Shown: positions 15,698 through 24,324, counted from the stretch's first letter. The stretch is 64,000 bases of DNA from Caldalkalibacillus thermarum (GCF_014644735.1 NZ_BMKZ01000004.1:1-64000), one strand, 5' to 3'. Notes: generated by a model not told the origin, from the sequence alone. Made by a program: numbers and translations.

Positions 15698-15916
15698 ATG
15701 GAACAAGTTATTCAAGCCTTGAAAAGGACAGACGCGGAGAAAAGGATACCGGTCTTGAGGATGGAAATTGATTATGAGTTGTTAAATCTCCATGAAGCCA
15801 TGCTGGCTGAGGATTTGGAGCGCATAGAAGAATGCAAACGCAAGTTGTCTGAATTACGCAAGGAAATGATGTTGCTGGAAGCTTTTCAGACACCTGTTCA
15901 TAAAACCAATAATTAG
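15698..15916 (+). CDS. Small coiled-coil protein of unknown function
   Basis: A 72-residue, highly charged helical protein (RMEIDYELLNLHEAMLAEDLERIEECKRKLSELRKEM), probably one alpha-helical hairpin or coiled coil. I do not recognise the family. A strong GGGGAGG site eight bases before the ATG and a terminator soon after the stop make it a likely real, separately transcribed gene. Confidence 0.65.
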   Translation: MEQVIQALKRTDAEKRIPVLRMEIDYELLNLHEAMLAEDLERIEECKRKLSELRKEMMLLEAFQTPVHKTNN

Positions 15917-15963
15917 ATAGGAGAAGCCAAAAATGGAATATATCAATCACCATAAAGTTTAAA

Positions 15964-15999
15964 AACATCTCGCTGAGAAGGTGCGGGATGTTTTTTTGT
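15964..15999 (+). terminator. Intrinsic terminator
   Basis: AACATC-T-CGC (15964-15973) pairs with GCG-G-GATGTT (15983-15992), followed by TTTTT. Confidence 0.75.
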
Positions 16000-16064
16000 T
16001 GTATTTCTTAGTATACTTAACTTACCAAGATCATTTATACACAATTTGAGTGGAGGGTGAAACA

Positions 16065-16883
16065 TTGGCAACAGAATCGCTGCTAGAAATGTATAACCAA
16101 ACCAAAGCATGGGTTTTAGAAGCGGGTCAACGTCTGCGGGAGAGTATGGATACAGACCCCCGTATCGAATACAAAACATCCGTGCGTGACCTGGTCACGG
16201 AAAAGGACAGGGAAATTGAATCGTTTTTTGTTTCCCGGATCAGGCATGCTTACCCTGATCATGACATCCTGGGAGAAGAGGGAATCCATGAAAAGGGCTT
16301 GAACGATCCCCAACAGGGCTGGGTGTGGATTATCGATCCCATCGACGGGACTACCAACTTCGTCCACCAAAAACAAAACTTTTGCATTTCAGTGGCCCTG
16401 TATGAAAAAGGTGAACCCCGGCTCGGCTTTATCTATGATCCCATGGCCGGTGAGTTGTTTCATGCCATCGCCGGTCAAGGCGCTTTTTTAAATGACCAAC
16501 GACTGGCGCCATTGACGGAGACTAAAGTGGAAGAGGCCGTGATTGGCATCAACAGTTTGTGGCTAACGCCTAATAAACACTTTGATTTTAAACCTTTGCA
16601 AGCGTTGGTCCGTGATGTGCGGGGCACCCGTTCAGTGGGAGCGGCTGCCCTGGAGATGGCCTATGTGGCCTGCGGGCGGCTGGATGCCTATCTTACCTTG
16701 CGCCTTTCTCCCTGGGATTTTGCTGCGGGCCTGGCCATTGTCCGGGAAGTGGGGGCGGTGACAAGTACGGTACACAATCAGCCCGTTCAGGTTTTTGAAA
16801 AATCTTCTGTATTGGTTGCCCGTCCTGGCTTGCATCAGGCGATCATTGACCGATACTTACACTCCCCATCTGCCCGCAGGTAA
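16065..16883 (+). CDS. suhB: Inositol monophosphatase family protein
   Basis: A 272-residue Mg-dependent phosphatase of the inositol monophosphatase superfamily, equivalent to YktC of B. subtilis. Metal-binding motifs are LGEEGI, WIIDPIDGTTNFVHQ and the C-terminal SPWDFAAGLAI. It hydrolyses inositol-1-phosphate and possibly NADP or fructose bisphosphate in relatives. A TTG start at 16065 is chosen because GGAGGG ends seven bases upstream; the GTG at 16050 lies on top of that site. ylaF follows on the opposite strand. Confidence 0.9.
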   Translation: MATESLLEMYNQTKAWVLEAGQRLRESMDTDPRIEYKTSVRDLVTEKDREIESFFVSRIRHAYPDHDILGEEGIHEKGLNDPQQGWVWIIDPIDGTTNFVHQKQNFCISVALYEKGEPRLGFIYDPMAGELFHAIAGQGAFLNDQRLAPLTETKVEEAVIGINSLWLTPNKHFDFKPLQALVRDVRGTRSVGAAALEMAYVACGRLDAYLTLRLSPWDFAAGLAIVREVGAVTSTVHNQPVQVFEKSSVLVARPGLHQAIIDRYLHSPSARR

Positions 16884-16893
16884 CCGGACACCT

Positions 16894-17067
16894 TCACTGT
16901 GACCAGCGTTTTTTAATGATAAAGCCGCTGCCGATCACGACCATGGAAGTAAGCAAGGCCAACAAAGCAGAGATGAGTCGCCGTTCAGCGATCAAAATAC
17001 CGGTCAGCACAAACAGGGCCACCGCTGTACAAGCAATAAGCACAAACAGGGTCTGCCGCATTTTCAT
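16894..17067 (-). CDS. ylaF: YlaF-like small membrane protein (DUF5325)
   Basis: A 57-residue protein with two hydrophobic segments: TLFVLIACTAVALFVLTGIL at about residues 6-25, then LLALLTSMVVIGSGFII at about 35-51, followed by a basic end (KKRWSQ). Size, two-helix hairpin shape and the neighbourhood with ylaH, ylaI, ylaJ and ylaK point to YlaF. AAAGGCGG precedes the ATG. It converges with suhB, only ten bases from its stop. The function is unknown. Confidence 0.78.
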   Translation of the reverse strand: MKMRQTLFVLIACTAVALFVLTGILIAERRLISALLALLTSMVVIGSGFIIKKRWSQ

Positions 17068-17174
17068 GACGATGTCCGCCTTTCCGCATAGGGTTTCAGG
17101 GTTGTGTAAAATCCAGTCCTATTATATCATTGATAAATGATTGCAACTATCTTGGAACATAGGAGCGAAGATGG

Positions 17175-18011
17175 ATGAAAATCGGTTGTCATATCAGCAT
17201 TGGCAAAGGATTGCTCAAAGCAGCGGAAAAAGCGACGGAACTGGGCGCTGCCTCTTTTCAGGTGTTTACCAAAAACCCCAGGGGGCTGCGTCCCAAAAAA
17301 ATAGACGAAAAGGATGCCCAGCGCGGTCGGGAATACTGTGCCGAACATGACATTGAAGTGGTTTGTCACACACCGTATATTACCAACTTGTCCACGCCCA
17401 AACCCGATTTGCAGGAAGTAACCATCCGTTCCATCCTGGAAGATTTGCACATTGCTGAGGCCTATGGCTCAAAGGGTGCCGTCGTGCACTGTGGCAAACA
17501 TGTGGGTGAAGGAGAGGAATACGGCAAACAACGCATGGTCGAAACCTTAAATTTGATCTTAAAGCAATATGATGGACCGACTAAATTACTTTTAGAAAAC
17601 ACGGCCGGACAGGGGTCAGAACTGGGGCTGGACATCCAAACCTTGGTGGAATTGCGGGAAGCGACCGATTATCCAGAGAAAATCGGTTTCTGCTTCGACA
17701 CCTGCCATGCATTTGCCGCGGGAATTTGGAATCAAGAGACCTTCACCGACCTTGTTGATGAGATGGAGAAGACCGGATATCTTGAGCATCTCTATTGTAT
17801 TCACTTTAATGACAGCAAAGCCCCTTATGCCAGCCGCAAAGACCGCCATGAGAAGATCGGTCAAGGGGAAATCGGCTCTCGGGCACTGGCGCTGTTTCTG
17901 AAAGAAGCACGTTTTGAACATTTGCCCGTGATTCTGGAAACCCCCGTTGAGGATGAAAGAGAGTATGGGGACGAGATTGAGTATTTGCATCAGTTAAAAT
18001 CAGACGCCTGA
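17175..18011 (+). CDS. nfo: Endonuclease IV (Nfo), AP endonuclease
   Basis: A 278-residue TIM-barrel enzyme with three zinc ions that cuts the backbone 5' of abasic sites in base-excision repair. Metal-ligand motifs are seen in order: SFQVFTKNPRG, VVHCGKHVGEG, LLENTAGQG, GFCFDTCHAFAAG, HFNDSKAPYASRKDRHEKIGQG and ILETP. The ATG follows a GGAGCGAAGATGG site. In B. subtilis Nfo works in spores and protects against dry heat. Here it sits between ylaF and ylaH, where B. subtilis has typA/ylaG. Confidence 0.92.
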   Translation: MKIGCHISIGKGLLKAAEKATELGAASFQVFTKNPRGLRPKKIDEKDAQRGREYCAEHDIEVVCHTPYITNLSTPKPDLQEVTIRSILEDLHIAEAYGSKGAVVHCGKHVGEGEEYGKQRMVETLNLILKQYDGPTKLLLENTAGQGSELGLDIQTLVELREATDYPEKIGFCFDTCHAFAAGIWNQETFTDLVDEMEKTGYLEHLYCIHFNDSKAPYASRKDRHEKIGQGEIGSRALALFLKEARFEHLPVILETPVEDEREYGDEIEYLHQLKSDA

Positions 18012-18028
18012 GCAAGGGAGATATGGTG

Positions 18029-18301
18029 ATGATTGCCAATTATATTTACCAATTGACGGACCCGCCTTTGGCCTTTTTTCTGCTGTATTTAGTGATTGTG
18101 ATCCTGATGGCCATTGCTTATAAGCTGGGGTTTGCCCGCAAGCTGCCTGTCTTGAAACAGGCCATCGTCTACCTGGTCTTGGCCGTGGGCTGTCTTATTT
18201 TGGCTTTTATGGGCTATGTGATTCCCATTGCCGATATTTTGGTTATCACGGTGATTGTTTTGGCCATTGTCCGCTATAGAATGACGCGGTACAACGACTG
18301 A
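18029..18301 (+). CDS. ylaH: YlaH-like membrane protein
   Basis: A 90-residue integral membrane protein with three strongly hydrophobic segments (PPLAFFLLYLVIVILMAIAY, AIVYLVLAVGCLILAFMGYV, ILVITVIVLAIVRY) and short polar turns. Size and layout match YlaH of Bacillus, function unknown. ATG 18029 is preferred since GGGAG at 18016-18020 is eight bases away; the ATG at 18023 is too close. It is 17 bases from the nfo stop and probably co-transcribed. Confidence 0.8.
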   Translation: MIANYIYQLTDPPLAFFLLYLVIVILMAIAYKLGFARKLPVLKQAIVYLVLAVGCLILAFMGYVIPIADILVITVIVLAIVRYRMTRYND

Positions 18302-18393
18302 TGGGGAATGTTGGACCGGATTAATGATGGAGAACGAAATGGTTGTTCGGCATGGTTTGTCCGACTATCAGAGCCGATATGGAGGGCGCTGTT

Positions 18394-18666
18394 ATGAACT
18401 TGGATGATGCCCTGTTTAACTGGCTGCAAATTAAGCATGTGGCTGAAAACCGACCTGATGACCACGCGGCACAGGACACATTTCAATTTTTTACCCAGAT
18501 TTTAAAAGAGGATTTTAAGCTGGAAGACATCAAGGTGACAGCAGAGAATGGGCTGTATGTGGTTCAGTTTATCAAGAACGGTGAAAAATGCACCAGACAA
18601 TTCCCTGTTGAGTTTGTCAACCAATTATTATATGACATTGAACAGGAGCCCAAGTATAATGAATAA
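18394..18666 (+). CDS. Small conserved-looking cytosolic protein
   Basis: A 90-residue acidic protein (MNLDDALFNWLQIKHVAENRPDD, AAQDTFQFFTQILKED, IEQEPKYNE). It looks like a compact alpha/beta protein of the kind conserved across Bacillaceae, but I cannot name its family with confidence. GGAGG lies eight bases before the ATG at 18394; the longer frame from 18343 is not supported. A strong terminator follows at 18681. Confidence 0.7.
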   Translation: MNLDDALFNWLQIKHVAENRPDDHAAQDTFQFFTQILKEDFKLEDIKVTAENGLYVVQFIKNGEKCTRQFPVEFVNQLLYDIEQEPKYNE

Positions 18667-18680
18667 CATGTAAATGAACA

Positions 18681-18720
18681 GGGCTGTACCCAATAGCCGT
18701 TCTTTTGGGACAGCCCCTTA
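18681..18720. terminator. Bidirectional terminator
   Basis: GGGCTGT-A-CCCAA (18681-18693) pairs with TTGGG-ACAGCCC (18705-18716), followed by CTTATTT, between converging genes. Confidence 0.8.
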
Positions 18721-18721
18721 T

Positions 18722-18925
18722 TTATGACCAACCATCATTTTCTTTATGGTATAAGCTTGGGCGAAGTTTCCCCTCCCGCCGTCTTTTTTCCGTCTTTTGG
18801 GCGATACGTTCTTTGCACTCTTCACACATATAGGTTGCCAAAGGATGGTTAATCAGCCGTTTTCCTTCATAGGAATTGGCGTCAAGTTTAACCTTTTTAT
18901 CACACAGAACGCAAGAAACAATCAT
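18722..18925 (-). CDS. ylaI: YlaI family zinc-ribbon-like protein (DUF2197)
   Basis: A 67-residue protein with CVLCDKK near the N terminus and YMCEECKERI in the middle, giving two CxxC pairs, so probably one bound zinc. The basic tail is rich in Arg and Lys. Length and motifs match YlaI of Bacillus, function unknown. It starts at an ATG with GGGGGAAAC upstream. It is transcribed against its left neighbour and divergently from ylaL. Confidence 0.85.
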   Translation of the reverse strand: MIVSCVLCDKKVKLDANSYEGKRLINHPLATYMCEECKERIAQKTEKRRREGKLRPSLYHKENDGWS

Positions 18926-19032
18926 CAGTGTTTCCCCCTTGTCTTGTATAGTATACCATGAGAGGATAGAATAGAGGAAACGGGAACTGCTTATGATACC
19001 ATTGTCAGTTCAAGATTAAAGGAGGAGTACAT

Positions 19033-19485
19033 ATGGCTGAAAAAGTTTGGCAATCCCTGACGGACGAGCTGTTTTCTTTATTGCAGAAGGAGCGTTTTGT
19101 CACACTCGCCACGATAGACCATGAAACAGGGGTTCCCAACGTTAGTGCGATCTCGTGGGTTTATGCCCCATCCAAATCGGAAGTGCGCATCGCGGTGGCC
19201 AGCCGCTCCCGGATTGTGGAAAACATTAAGGCTAACCCGTCGGCTGTGCTCAATTTGATCGGGGCAGGTTCCTGTTATTCTATTGCAGGAGAGGCGAAAG
19301 TGGCCGTTGAAAAAATGGACGGTGTTTCCATTAAATTATCACGCATCGATTTAGCGGTGAAGGAAGTGCGCGATGTGATGTTTTACGGTGCCCGCATTTC
19401 CGTGGATCCGGAATATGAAAAAACCTATGATAAGGAAGCGGCAGATAAACTGGACCGACAAGTCCTGGAAGCCCTTAAGGCTTAA
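19033..19485 (+). CDS. ylaL: YlaL-like pyridoxamine 5'-phosphate oxidase-family flavoprotein
   Basis: A 150-residue split-barrel protein of the pyridoxamine phosphate oxidase-like FMN-binding group (FVTLATIDHETGVPNVSAISWVY, VRIAVASRSRIVENI, VLNLIGAGSCYSI). Such short members bind FMN or F420-like cofactors and rarely act as true PNPO; the substrate is unknown. AAAGGAGGAG stands directly before the ATG at normal spacing. The neighbourhood with ylaI and ylaJ supports YlaL. Confidence 0.8.
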   Translation: MAEKVWQSLTDELFSLLQKERFVTLATIDHETGVPNVSAISWVYAPSKSEVRIAVASRSRIVENIKANPSAVLNLIGAGSCYSIAGEAKVAVEKMDGVSIKLSRIDLAVKEVRDVMFYGARISVDPEYEKTYDKEAADKLDRQVLEALKA

Positions 19486-19490
19486 CAGAC

Positions 19491-19522
19491 AACACCCCCT
19501 GCTAAAAACAGGGGGTGTTTGT
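19491..19522. terminator. Bidirectional terminator between ylaL and ylaJ
   Basis: AACACCCCCTG (19491-19501) pairs perfectly with CAGGGGGTGTT (19509-19519) around a seven-base loop, between converging genes. Confidence 0.85.
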
Positions 19523-19532
19523 GTTTACACTG

Positions 19533-20219
19533 TCAGCGTCTGCTTTGCTGGTTCATTTCCCGCTCCAAGCGGTTTATATCCGAGTGCTCTTGGGGATTCT
19601 CAAAATCTTCATTTTGCTCAGGAGGTGTTTCGGGGGCCTCGATTTCACGGGGGACTTGTGGCATGAGACGTCCCACGATCTCAGCCAGCTCATCCATGAT
19701 GCCCTGCACTGGCTCACCACGACGGATAGAGCGGTTCATCTCCCTCAATCGCTGCATGATATCGGGATCAGCTGTGATGACCGCATAGGCACCTTGTGGA
19801 TCTTCTTTGAGGGCTTCAGCTACACTGTATTTGATACTCCCCACTCGTGCCCGGTCATCGTGGGCATCCACATCGATACCGACTACTGCCCAGGGACCGA
19901 CCACTACGGCAGTGGCATCATTCACTTCTTCAATCTGGGTGGCCAGTTTGGCCAAGCGCTCAGCTGTTTCTTGGGCTTCATGGGCATCAAAGTTTTCTAG
20001 AATCCGGTTACGGTCCTGGGTAGGGACCCGGTCCTGGCGCTGGGTTTGCCCTTCAAACGCACGGTCACGGTCTGTGTAAGGCTGGCGCTGGGTTTCTTGA
20101 AAGCGCATGTCAGGAGAATCAGGTGCGGCCCGGTTGTCAGGGGGATTGGCTGGATTACAAGCTGTGATCAGAACAGTGGTAGCCAGTGTGAGGCTTAAAG
20201 CTTTGAAGCATCGTCTCAT
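19533..20219 (-). CDS. ylaJ: YlaJ/YhcN-family sporulation lipoprotein
   Basis: A 228-residue secreted lipoprotein: basic start MRRCFKAL, hydrophobic stretch and lipobox LITAC (Cys at about residue 21). The mature part opens with a disordered segment rich in Pro, Asp, Gln and Arg, followed by the family domain (ERLAKLATQIEEVNDATAVVVG, GIDVDAHDD, YSVAEALKEDP). YhcN/YlaJ proteins are found on the spore inner membrane; YlaJ is linked to germination in Bacillus. AAAGGGTGAACCC is the ribosome site. Confidence 0.9.
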   Translation of the reverse strand: MRRCFKALSLTLATTVLITACNPANPPDNRAAPDSPDMRFQETQRQPYTDRDRAFEGQTQRQDRVPTQDRNRILENFDAHEAQETAERLAKLATQIEEVNDATAVVVGPWAVVGIDVDAHDDRARVGSIKYSVAEALKEDPQGAYAVITADPDIMQRLREMNRSIRRGEPVQGIMDELAEIVGRLMPQVPREIEAPETPPEQNEDFENPQEHSDINRLEREMNQQSRR

Positions 20220-20380
20220 ATGGGTTCACCCTTTCTGTCAGAATCTGCTGTTGAGTTGGGATTACCCATAGTTTATCCGTCTAAGACAAAACCATGAGTC
20301 ATACACATAAAAATAAAACACCGCTTGAAATGTATATTTTTCCAAGACCAGTTGATGAGCTGCTCAAAGGAGGCGGAATT

Positions 20381-21727
20381 TTGAAAAAAATATATGTTCT
20401 GGATACCAATGTTCTTTTGCAGGATCCGCGAGCAATCTACATGTTTAAAGATAATGAAATTGTAATCCCTGCCGTGGCTCTGGAAGAGCTGGACAGCAAA
20501 AAACGGAACATGGATGAAATTGGGCGCAATGCCCGATATGTCTCCAGACTGATTGACCAGTATCGAACGAAGGGGAAATTGCATGATGGGGTCCCTCTTT
20601 CAAATGGAGGGATTCTCAGAGTGGAACTGAATCATAAATCATTTGTAAGACTCCAAGATATTTTTATTGAAGTGACAAATGACAACCGCATCCTTGCTGT
20701 GGCCTTGAATTTGCAAGAAGATGAGAATAAGCGGCCACATCCGCGGCCCGTGGTTTTGGTCAGTAAAGATGCTTTGATGAGGGTGAAAGCAGATGCCCTC
20801 GGGCTGCAGGCTGAGGATTTTTTGTCCGACCGAGTCATTCAATACTCCAAATCTTACAGTGGTTGCATGGAGCTGAAAGTGAGTAAAGCTATAATTGACC
20901 AGTATTTCACTCTTGGACGCCTGAGCATTTCGGTCTTAAAGCAAACCTCTGCGGCACGAGGCAAATCTTTTTTTCCCCATCAATTTTTGATTCTTAAGGA
21001 TGAACTGGGCAGCCCGGCTTCGGCCCTGGGCAAAATAAGTGCTGATGTCACCCACCTGGAACTGCTTCAGTATCAGGATGAAGCCATATGGGGGGTCAAA
21101 GCCCGCAATGTGCAGCAACGCATGGCCCTGGAGCTTTTAATGCGGGATGATATTCCCTTAGTGACCTTGACGGGAAAAGCCGGGACAGGCAAAACGTTAC
21201 TCTCCATAGCAGCTGGGTTGTCTAAAACAGAGGATGAACGACGGTATCAAAAGCTGCTTGTGGCCCGTCCCATTGTGCCAATGGGTAAGGATATCGGCTA
21301 TTTGCCTGGAGAAAAGGAGGAAAAACTGAAGCCCTGGATGCAGCCCATTTATGATAACCTTGAATATTTGTTTCATACCAATAAACCGGGGGATCTGGAC
21401 CGTATTTTGGCTGGTATGGGAAGCATTGAGGTTGAGGCCCTGACTTATATCAGAGGGCGCAGCATCCCCGAGCAATTTATCATTATTGATGAAGCTCAAA
21501 ACTTAACCAAACACGAGGTTAAAACGATTGTAACCAGGGTGGGGGAAGGGAGCAAACTTGTGCTAATGGGGGATCCTGAACAAATTGACCATCCTTATTT
21601 AGATGAAGAAAGCAATGGGTTAACCTATCTGGTGGAAAAATTTAAAGACCAGCCTTTAAGCGGCCATATCCGTCTGGAAAAAGGTGAGCGTTCCCCTCTG
21701 GCCCAACTTGCTGCCCAAGTTCTTTAA
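20381..21727 (+). CDS. ylaK: YlaK, PIN-PhoH ATPase (PhoH2)
   Basis: A 448-residue fusion of an N-terminal PIN ribonuclease domain (YVLDTNVLLQDPRAI, residues 4-18) and a C-terminal PhoH ATPase: Walker A TGKAGTGKTLL and Walker B FIIIDEAQNLT, plus VLMGDPEQIDHPYLDE. PhoH2 proteins of mycobacteria unwind and cut RNA. The TTG at 20381 is chosen because AAAGGAGG lies seven bases upstream and the protein then starts MKKIYVLDTN like YlaK; the frame from 20294 has no such support. Confidence 0.9.
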   Translation: MKKIYVLDTNVLLQDPRAIYMFKDNEIVIPAVALEELDSKKRNMDEIGRNARYVSRLIDQYRTKGKLHDGVPLSNGGILRVELNHKSFVRLQDIFIEVTNDNRILAVALNLQEDENKRPHPRPVVLVSKDALMRVKADALGLQAEDFLSDRVIQYSKSYSGCMELKVSKAIIDQYFTLGRLSISVLKQTSAARGKSFFPHQFLILKDELGSPASALGKISADVTHLELLQYQDEAIWGVKARNVQQRMALELLMRDDIPLVTLTGKAGTGKTLLSIAAGLSKTEDERRYQKLLVARPIVPMGKDIGYLPGEKEEKLKPWMQPIYDNLEYLFHTNKPGDLDRILAGMGSIEVEALTYIRGRSIPEQFIIIDEAQNLTKHEVKTIVTRVGEGSKLVLMGDPEQIDHPYLDEESNGLTYLVEKFKDQPLSGHIRLEKGERSPLAQLAAQVL

Positions 21728-21779
21728 CGGTAAAATAAAGCAGAAGACAGATCCATTTCTTAAAAAGGTGAGGATACGC

Positions 21780-22412
21780 ATGAAGTTATGGATGCAGCCG
21801 TTGGGGCCATTACAAACAAACGGATATGTGCTGTCTAATGAAAAAGGGGAAGGCATCATCATTGATCCGGGTATGCAGCCACAAGCCATGCTGAACTATA
21901 TTCAAGACCTGAACATTGTCGCCATCTTGCTCACCCACGCCCATTTTGATCATATTGGCGGGTTGGAAGAGGTGCGCCAGGCAACAAGGGCGCCAGTGTA
22001 CATCCATGATTTAGAGGCTGAGTGGTTGACAGATCCCTATAAAAACGGCTCGGCCCGCTGGCCCATGGTAACCGCTCCCATCCAATGCCGGCCACGGGAT
22101 GAAGCTTTACAGGATGGACAACTGCTCCATCTGGCAGGATTGTCGCTCAAAGTCCTGCATACTCCGGGCCACTCACCAGGCAGTGTTTCCTTTTACATTG
22201 AGGAACACAAAACGCTGATTGCCGGGGATACGCTGTTTGCTGGCTCCATTGGGCGGACAGATCTTCCGGGCGGTGATCATGAGACCCTGATTTCGGCCAT
22301 TAAACACAAGTTGCTGGTGTTGCCCGGTGACACCCGCGTCTATCCCGGGCATGGTCCGGATACAACCATAGAAGATGAAAAACGGTATAATCCGTTTGTT
22401 GGTGGAGCATGA
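21780..22412 (+). CDS. yqgX: Metallo-beta-lactamase-fold hydrolase (YqgX-like, glyoxalase II family)
   Basis: A 210-residue hydrolase with the metal motif THAHFDHIGG (HxHxDH, residues 60-69), TPGHSPGSVSF (third His), AGDTLFAGSIGRTD (bridging Asp) and YPGHGPDT (last His). It belongs to the short glyoxalase II-like branch, which has hydroxyacylglutathione- or bacillithiol-related thioesterase candidates. AAGGTGAGG precedes the ATG at 21780. The stop overlaps the next gene by 4 bases, so the two are coupled. Confidence 0.87.
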   Translation: MKLWMQPLGPLQTNGYVLSNEKGEGIIIDPGMQPQAMLNYIQDLNIVAILLTHAHFDHIGGLEEVRQATRAPVYIHDLEAEWLTDPYKNGSARWPMVTAPIQCRPRDEALQDGQLLHLAGLSLKVLHTPGHSPGSVSFYIEEHKTLIAGDTLFAGSIGRTDLPGGDHETLISAIKHKLLVLPGDTRVYPGHGPDTTIEDEKRYNPFVGGA

Positions 22413-23611
22413 TGCCAAGTTTAAAGCAGGAGCTGATTTCACGGATCAGTGCTGATCCGGGCCAAATGATCAGCTTCCGGGACTTTATGGACCTGTGCTT
22501 ATACCACCCCAAAGATGGCTATTATATGCAAAGCCGTGACAAAATCGGCAAACAGGGCGATTACTACACTTCCAGCTCTGTTCACCCCGTTTTTGCCGAA
22601 ACGATTGCCCACTTTGTGCGTAAAATATGTGTCGCCTGGGAAAAAAGGATCACCTTTTGCGAGATGGGGGCTGGAACCGGGCGCTTTGCCCGCCAGTTCC
22701 TTGATGCCTTGCATGAAATTGACAGCGAAGCCTATCACCAGACCCGTTATCTCATCATTGAAAAAAGTCCCTATCACCTTAGGCAACAGCAGCACCTCTT
22801 AGCGAAGCACATATCCCAGGTGACCTGGGCCGGACAGCCAGGAGAAAAGGCCGCCGGTGATAACATGGCCGTTAAAAACAGAGTGGAAAATTCCCTGTCT
22901 TCTTTTGAGGGCATTTTATTTAGCAATGAACTGGTGGATGCTTTCCCGGTCTATGTGGTGGAGAAGAGGAAAGGGGTCTTGTATGAAATTGGCGTGGGCT
23001 ACGATGATCGGCATGACCGGTTTGTGGAGAAGTGCCGTCCGCTCGCCAATGAACACATTTTAACCTATTTGGAAGAGTTTGGGCTTCAGCTTCTGGAAGG
23101 ACAACGCCTGGAAGTTCACCTTGATGCCCTGGAGTGGGTCAGAAAGGTTTCTGCCTGGTTTAAAGCCGGACTGTGGTTCACGGTAGATTATGGATTCTGT
23201 ACGAAAGAGCTAGAGTCTCCTGTATACAAAAGGGGAACGTTACGCTGTTTTTACCAGCATCAAGTGGATAGCGACCCCTATGAACAACCTGGCCAAAAAG
23301 ATATCACTGCCCATGTTCCGTTTGATGTGTTAAGCCAGACTGCAGAGAAGATGGGCTGGGGACAGGTAGGGCTTTACCCCCAAACAGAATTTTTGTTGAT
23401 GGCGGGGATCATGGACAGGCTTGAGGAACACAGGGAAACCGATCCTTTTCATCCTGTTGCCAAAAAAAACAGGGCGATACACCACCTTATTTCCCCGCAA
23501 GGCATTAGCGGTGCCTTGCAGGTGTTAACGCTGGCCAAGGAGGTGCCGGACAAGGTGCTTAACCTTTTTCAGCCTTTTTCCTTTGCCAAATACCTAAAAA
23601 AAGGCTATTGA
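22409..23611 (+). CDS. MidA/NDUFAF7-type SAM-dependent methyltransferase
   Basis: A 400-residue class I methyltransferase of the family of mitochondrial NDUFAF7 (MidA), which methylates an arginine of a complex I subunit. SAM motif I is CEMGAGTGRFARQFL near 87-101; SNELVDAFPVYVVE around 172-185 is typical of the family, and WFTVDYGF follows. The bacterial substrate is unknown. It overlaps the hydrolase gene upstream. A terminator includes its stop codon. Confidence 0.87.
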   Translation: MMPSLKQELISRISADPGQMISFRDFMDLCLYHPKDGYYMQSRDKIGKQGDYYTSSSVHPVFAETIAHFVRKICVAWEKRITFCEMGAGTGRFARQFLDALHEIDSEAYHQTRYLIIEKSPYHLRQQQHLLAKHISQVTWAGQPGEKAAGDNMAVKNRVENSLSSFEGILFSNELVDAFPVYVVEKRKGVLYEIGVGYDDRHDRFVEKCRPLANEHILTYLEEFGLQLLEGQRLEVHLDALEWVRKVSAWFKAGLWFTVDYGFCTKELESPVYKRGTLRCFYQHQVDSDPYEQPGQKDITAHVPFDVLSQTAEKMGWGQVGLYPQTEFLLMAGIMDRLEEHRETDPFHPVAKKNRAIHHLISPQGISGALQVLTLAKEVPDKVLNLFQPFSFAKYLKKGY

Positions 23612-23635
23612 CCAACTGGTCAATAGCCTTTTTCA
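23597..23635. terminator. Terminator overlapping the methyltransferase stop codon
   Basis: AAAGGCTATTGACC pairs with GGTCAATAGCCTTT around AACT; A-run on the left and T-run on the right, so it works in both directions. The TGA stop at 23609-23611 is in the stem. Confidence 0.85.
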
Positions 23636-23658
23636 CAACAAACGCACAGCTACTATGT

Positions 23659-23883
23659 TTACATGAAGAAAGTGGTGTAATATGTAAAGCCAACAAAGAA
23701 TAAAACAAGATAGCCCGCAAACACATAGATGTATCCACGTTCAGACAGGTTCATATAACTTAATGCCAGGAAGAATGCCGTTTGGGCAAAAAATAAAAGG
23801 GCCATAACTTCCATATGTCCTGCGTAAGCCAGCATGGCAATCACAGCTGTCCAGAAAGCAAAGACGCGATACATACGCGGCAT
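23659..23883 (-). CDS. yqgY: YqgY-like membrane protein (DUF2626)
   Basis: A 74-residue membrane protein with two or three hydrophobic helices: RVFAFWTAVIAMLAYAG, VMALLFFAQTAFFLALSY, then NLSERGYIYVFAGYLVLFFVGFTYYTTFFM. The NLSERxYIYVFxxY and GFTYYTTF stretches are characteristic of the Bacillus DUF2626 family, function unknown. The start at 23883 is set by GGAGGGG eight bases upstream. In B. subtilis yqgY is also beside yqgX. Confidence 0.87.
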   Translation of the reverse strand: MPRMYRVFAFWTAVIAMLAYAGHMEVMALLFFAQTAFFLALSYMNLSERGYIYVFAGYLVLFFVGFTYYTTFFM

Positions 23884-24047
23884 GATGATTTCCCCTCCTT
23901 TGCTCCTACACACCAACATTATAATGCAGTTTGATAAACATGTAAATGCTTGATTGATATCTCTTGATTGATATTTTAAGAAGGCAGAAAGAAAATTTTG
24001 AGGAGGGCGGAGTCCGAAACAGAAAATTGGCGGACAATAAAGAAATC

Positions 24048-24122
24048 TGGCTGGGCTGGCTGGATTCGAACCAGCGCATCACGGAGCCAAAATCCGTTGC
24101 CTTACCACTTGGCTACAGCCCA
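24048..24122 (-). tRNA. tRNA-Gln (anticodon TTG)
   Basis: On the minus strand TGGGCTG (acceptor 5' strand, starting at 24122) pairs perfectly with CAGCCCA, followed by G and a genome-encoded CCA ending at 24048. D arm AGCC.AAGTGGT.GGC, anticodon stem ACGGA/TCCGT enclosing TTTTGGC (anticodon TTG), and T arm GCTGG-TTCGAAT-CCAGC are all intact. The length is 75 nt. Read in the other direction it gives the common false ORF WLDSNQRITEP. Confidence 0.93.
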
Positions 24123-24324
24123 ACATCCTTATCCATTTTGTCTTTAGGGTTTCTGAACATAGTTTGCCACCTATGGCACGCTTTATTCATCAGCGATACC
24201 CCTTCTTTGCTTAAGATGAACTGAACACCAAGATTTCATGCCTTACCATTCCCTTATCAGGCGCAAATATACATGAGCGGATCCCCCCGACATACAATGG
24301 TATAAGAGGAGAGGGGGGCATGGA

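Noticed and set aside
16916-17140. 74-codon plus-strand ORF between suhB and nfo
   Set aside because: Antisense to ylaF (16894-17067), which has a ribosome site and a clear two-helix membrane pattern.
19515-20000. 161-codon plus-strand ORF
   Set aside because: Antisense to the lipoprotein gene ylaJ, which has a signal peptide and lipobox.
23964-24224. 86-codon plus-strand ORF reading WLDSNQRITEP
   Set aside because: It is the antisense of tRNA-Gln (24048-24122), a well-known false ORF in databases.
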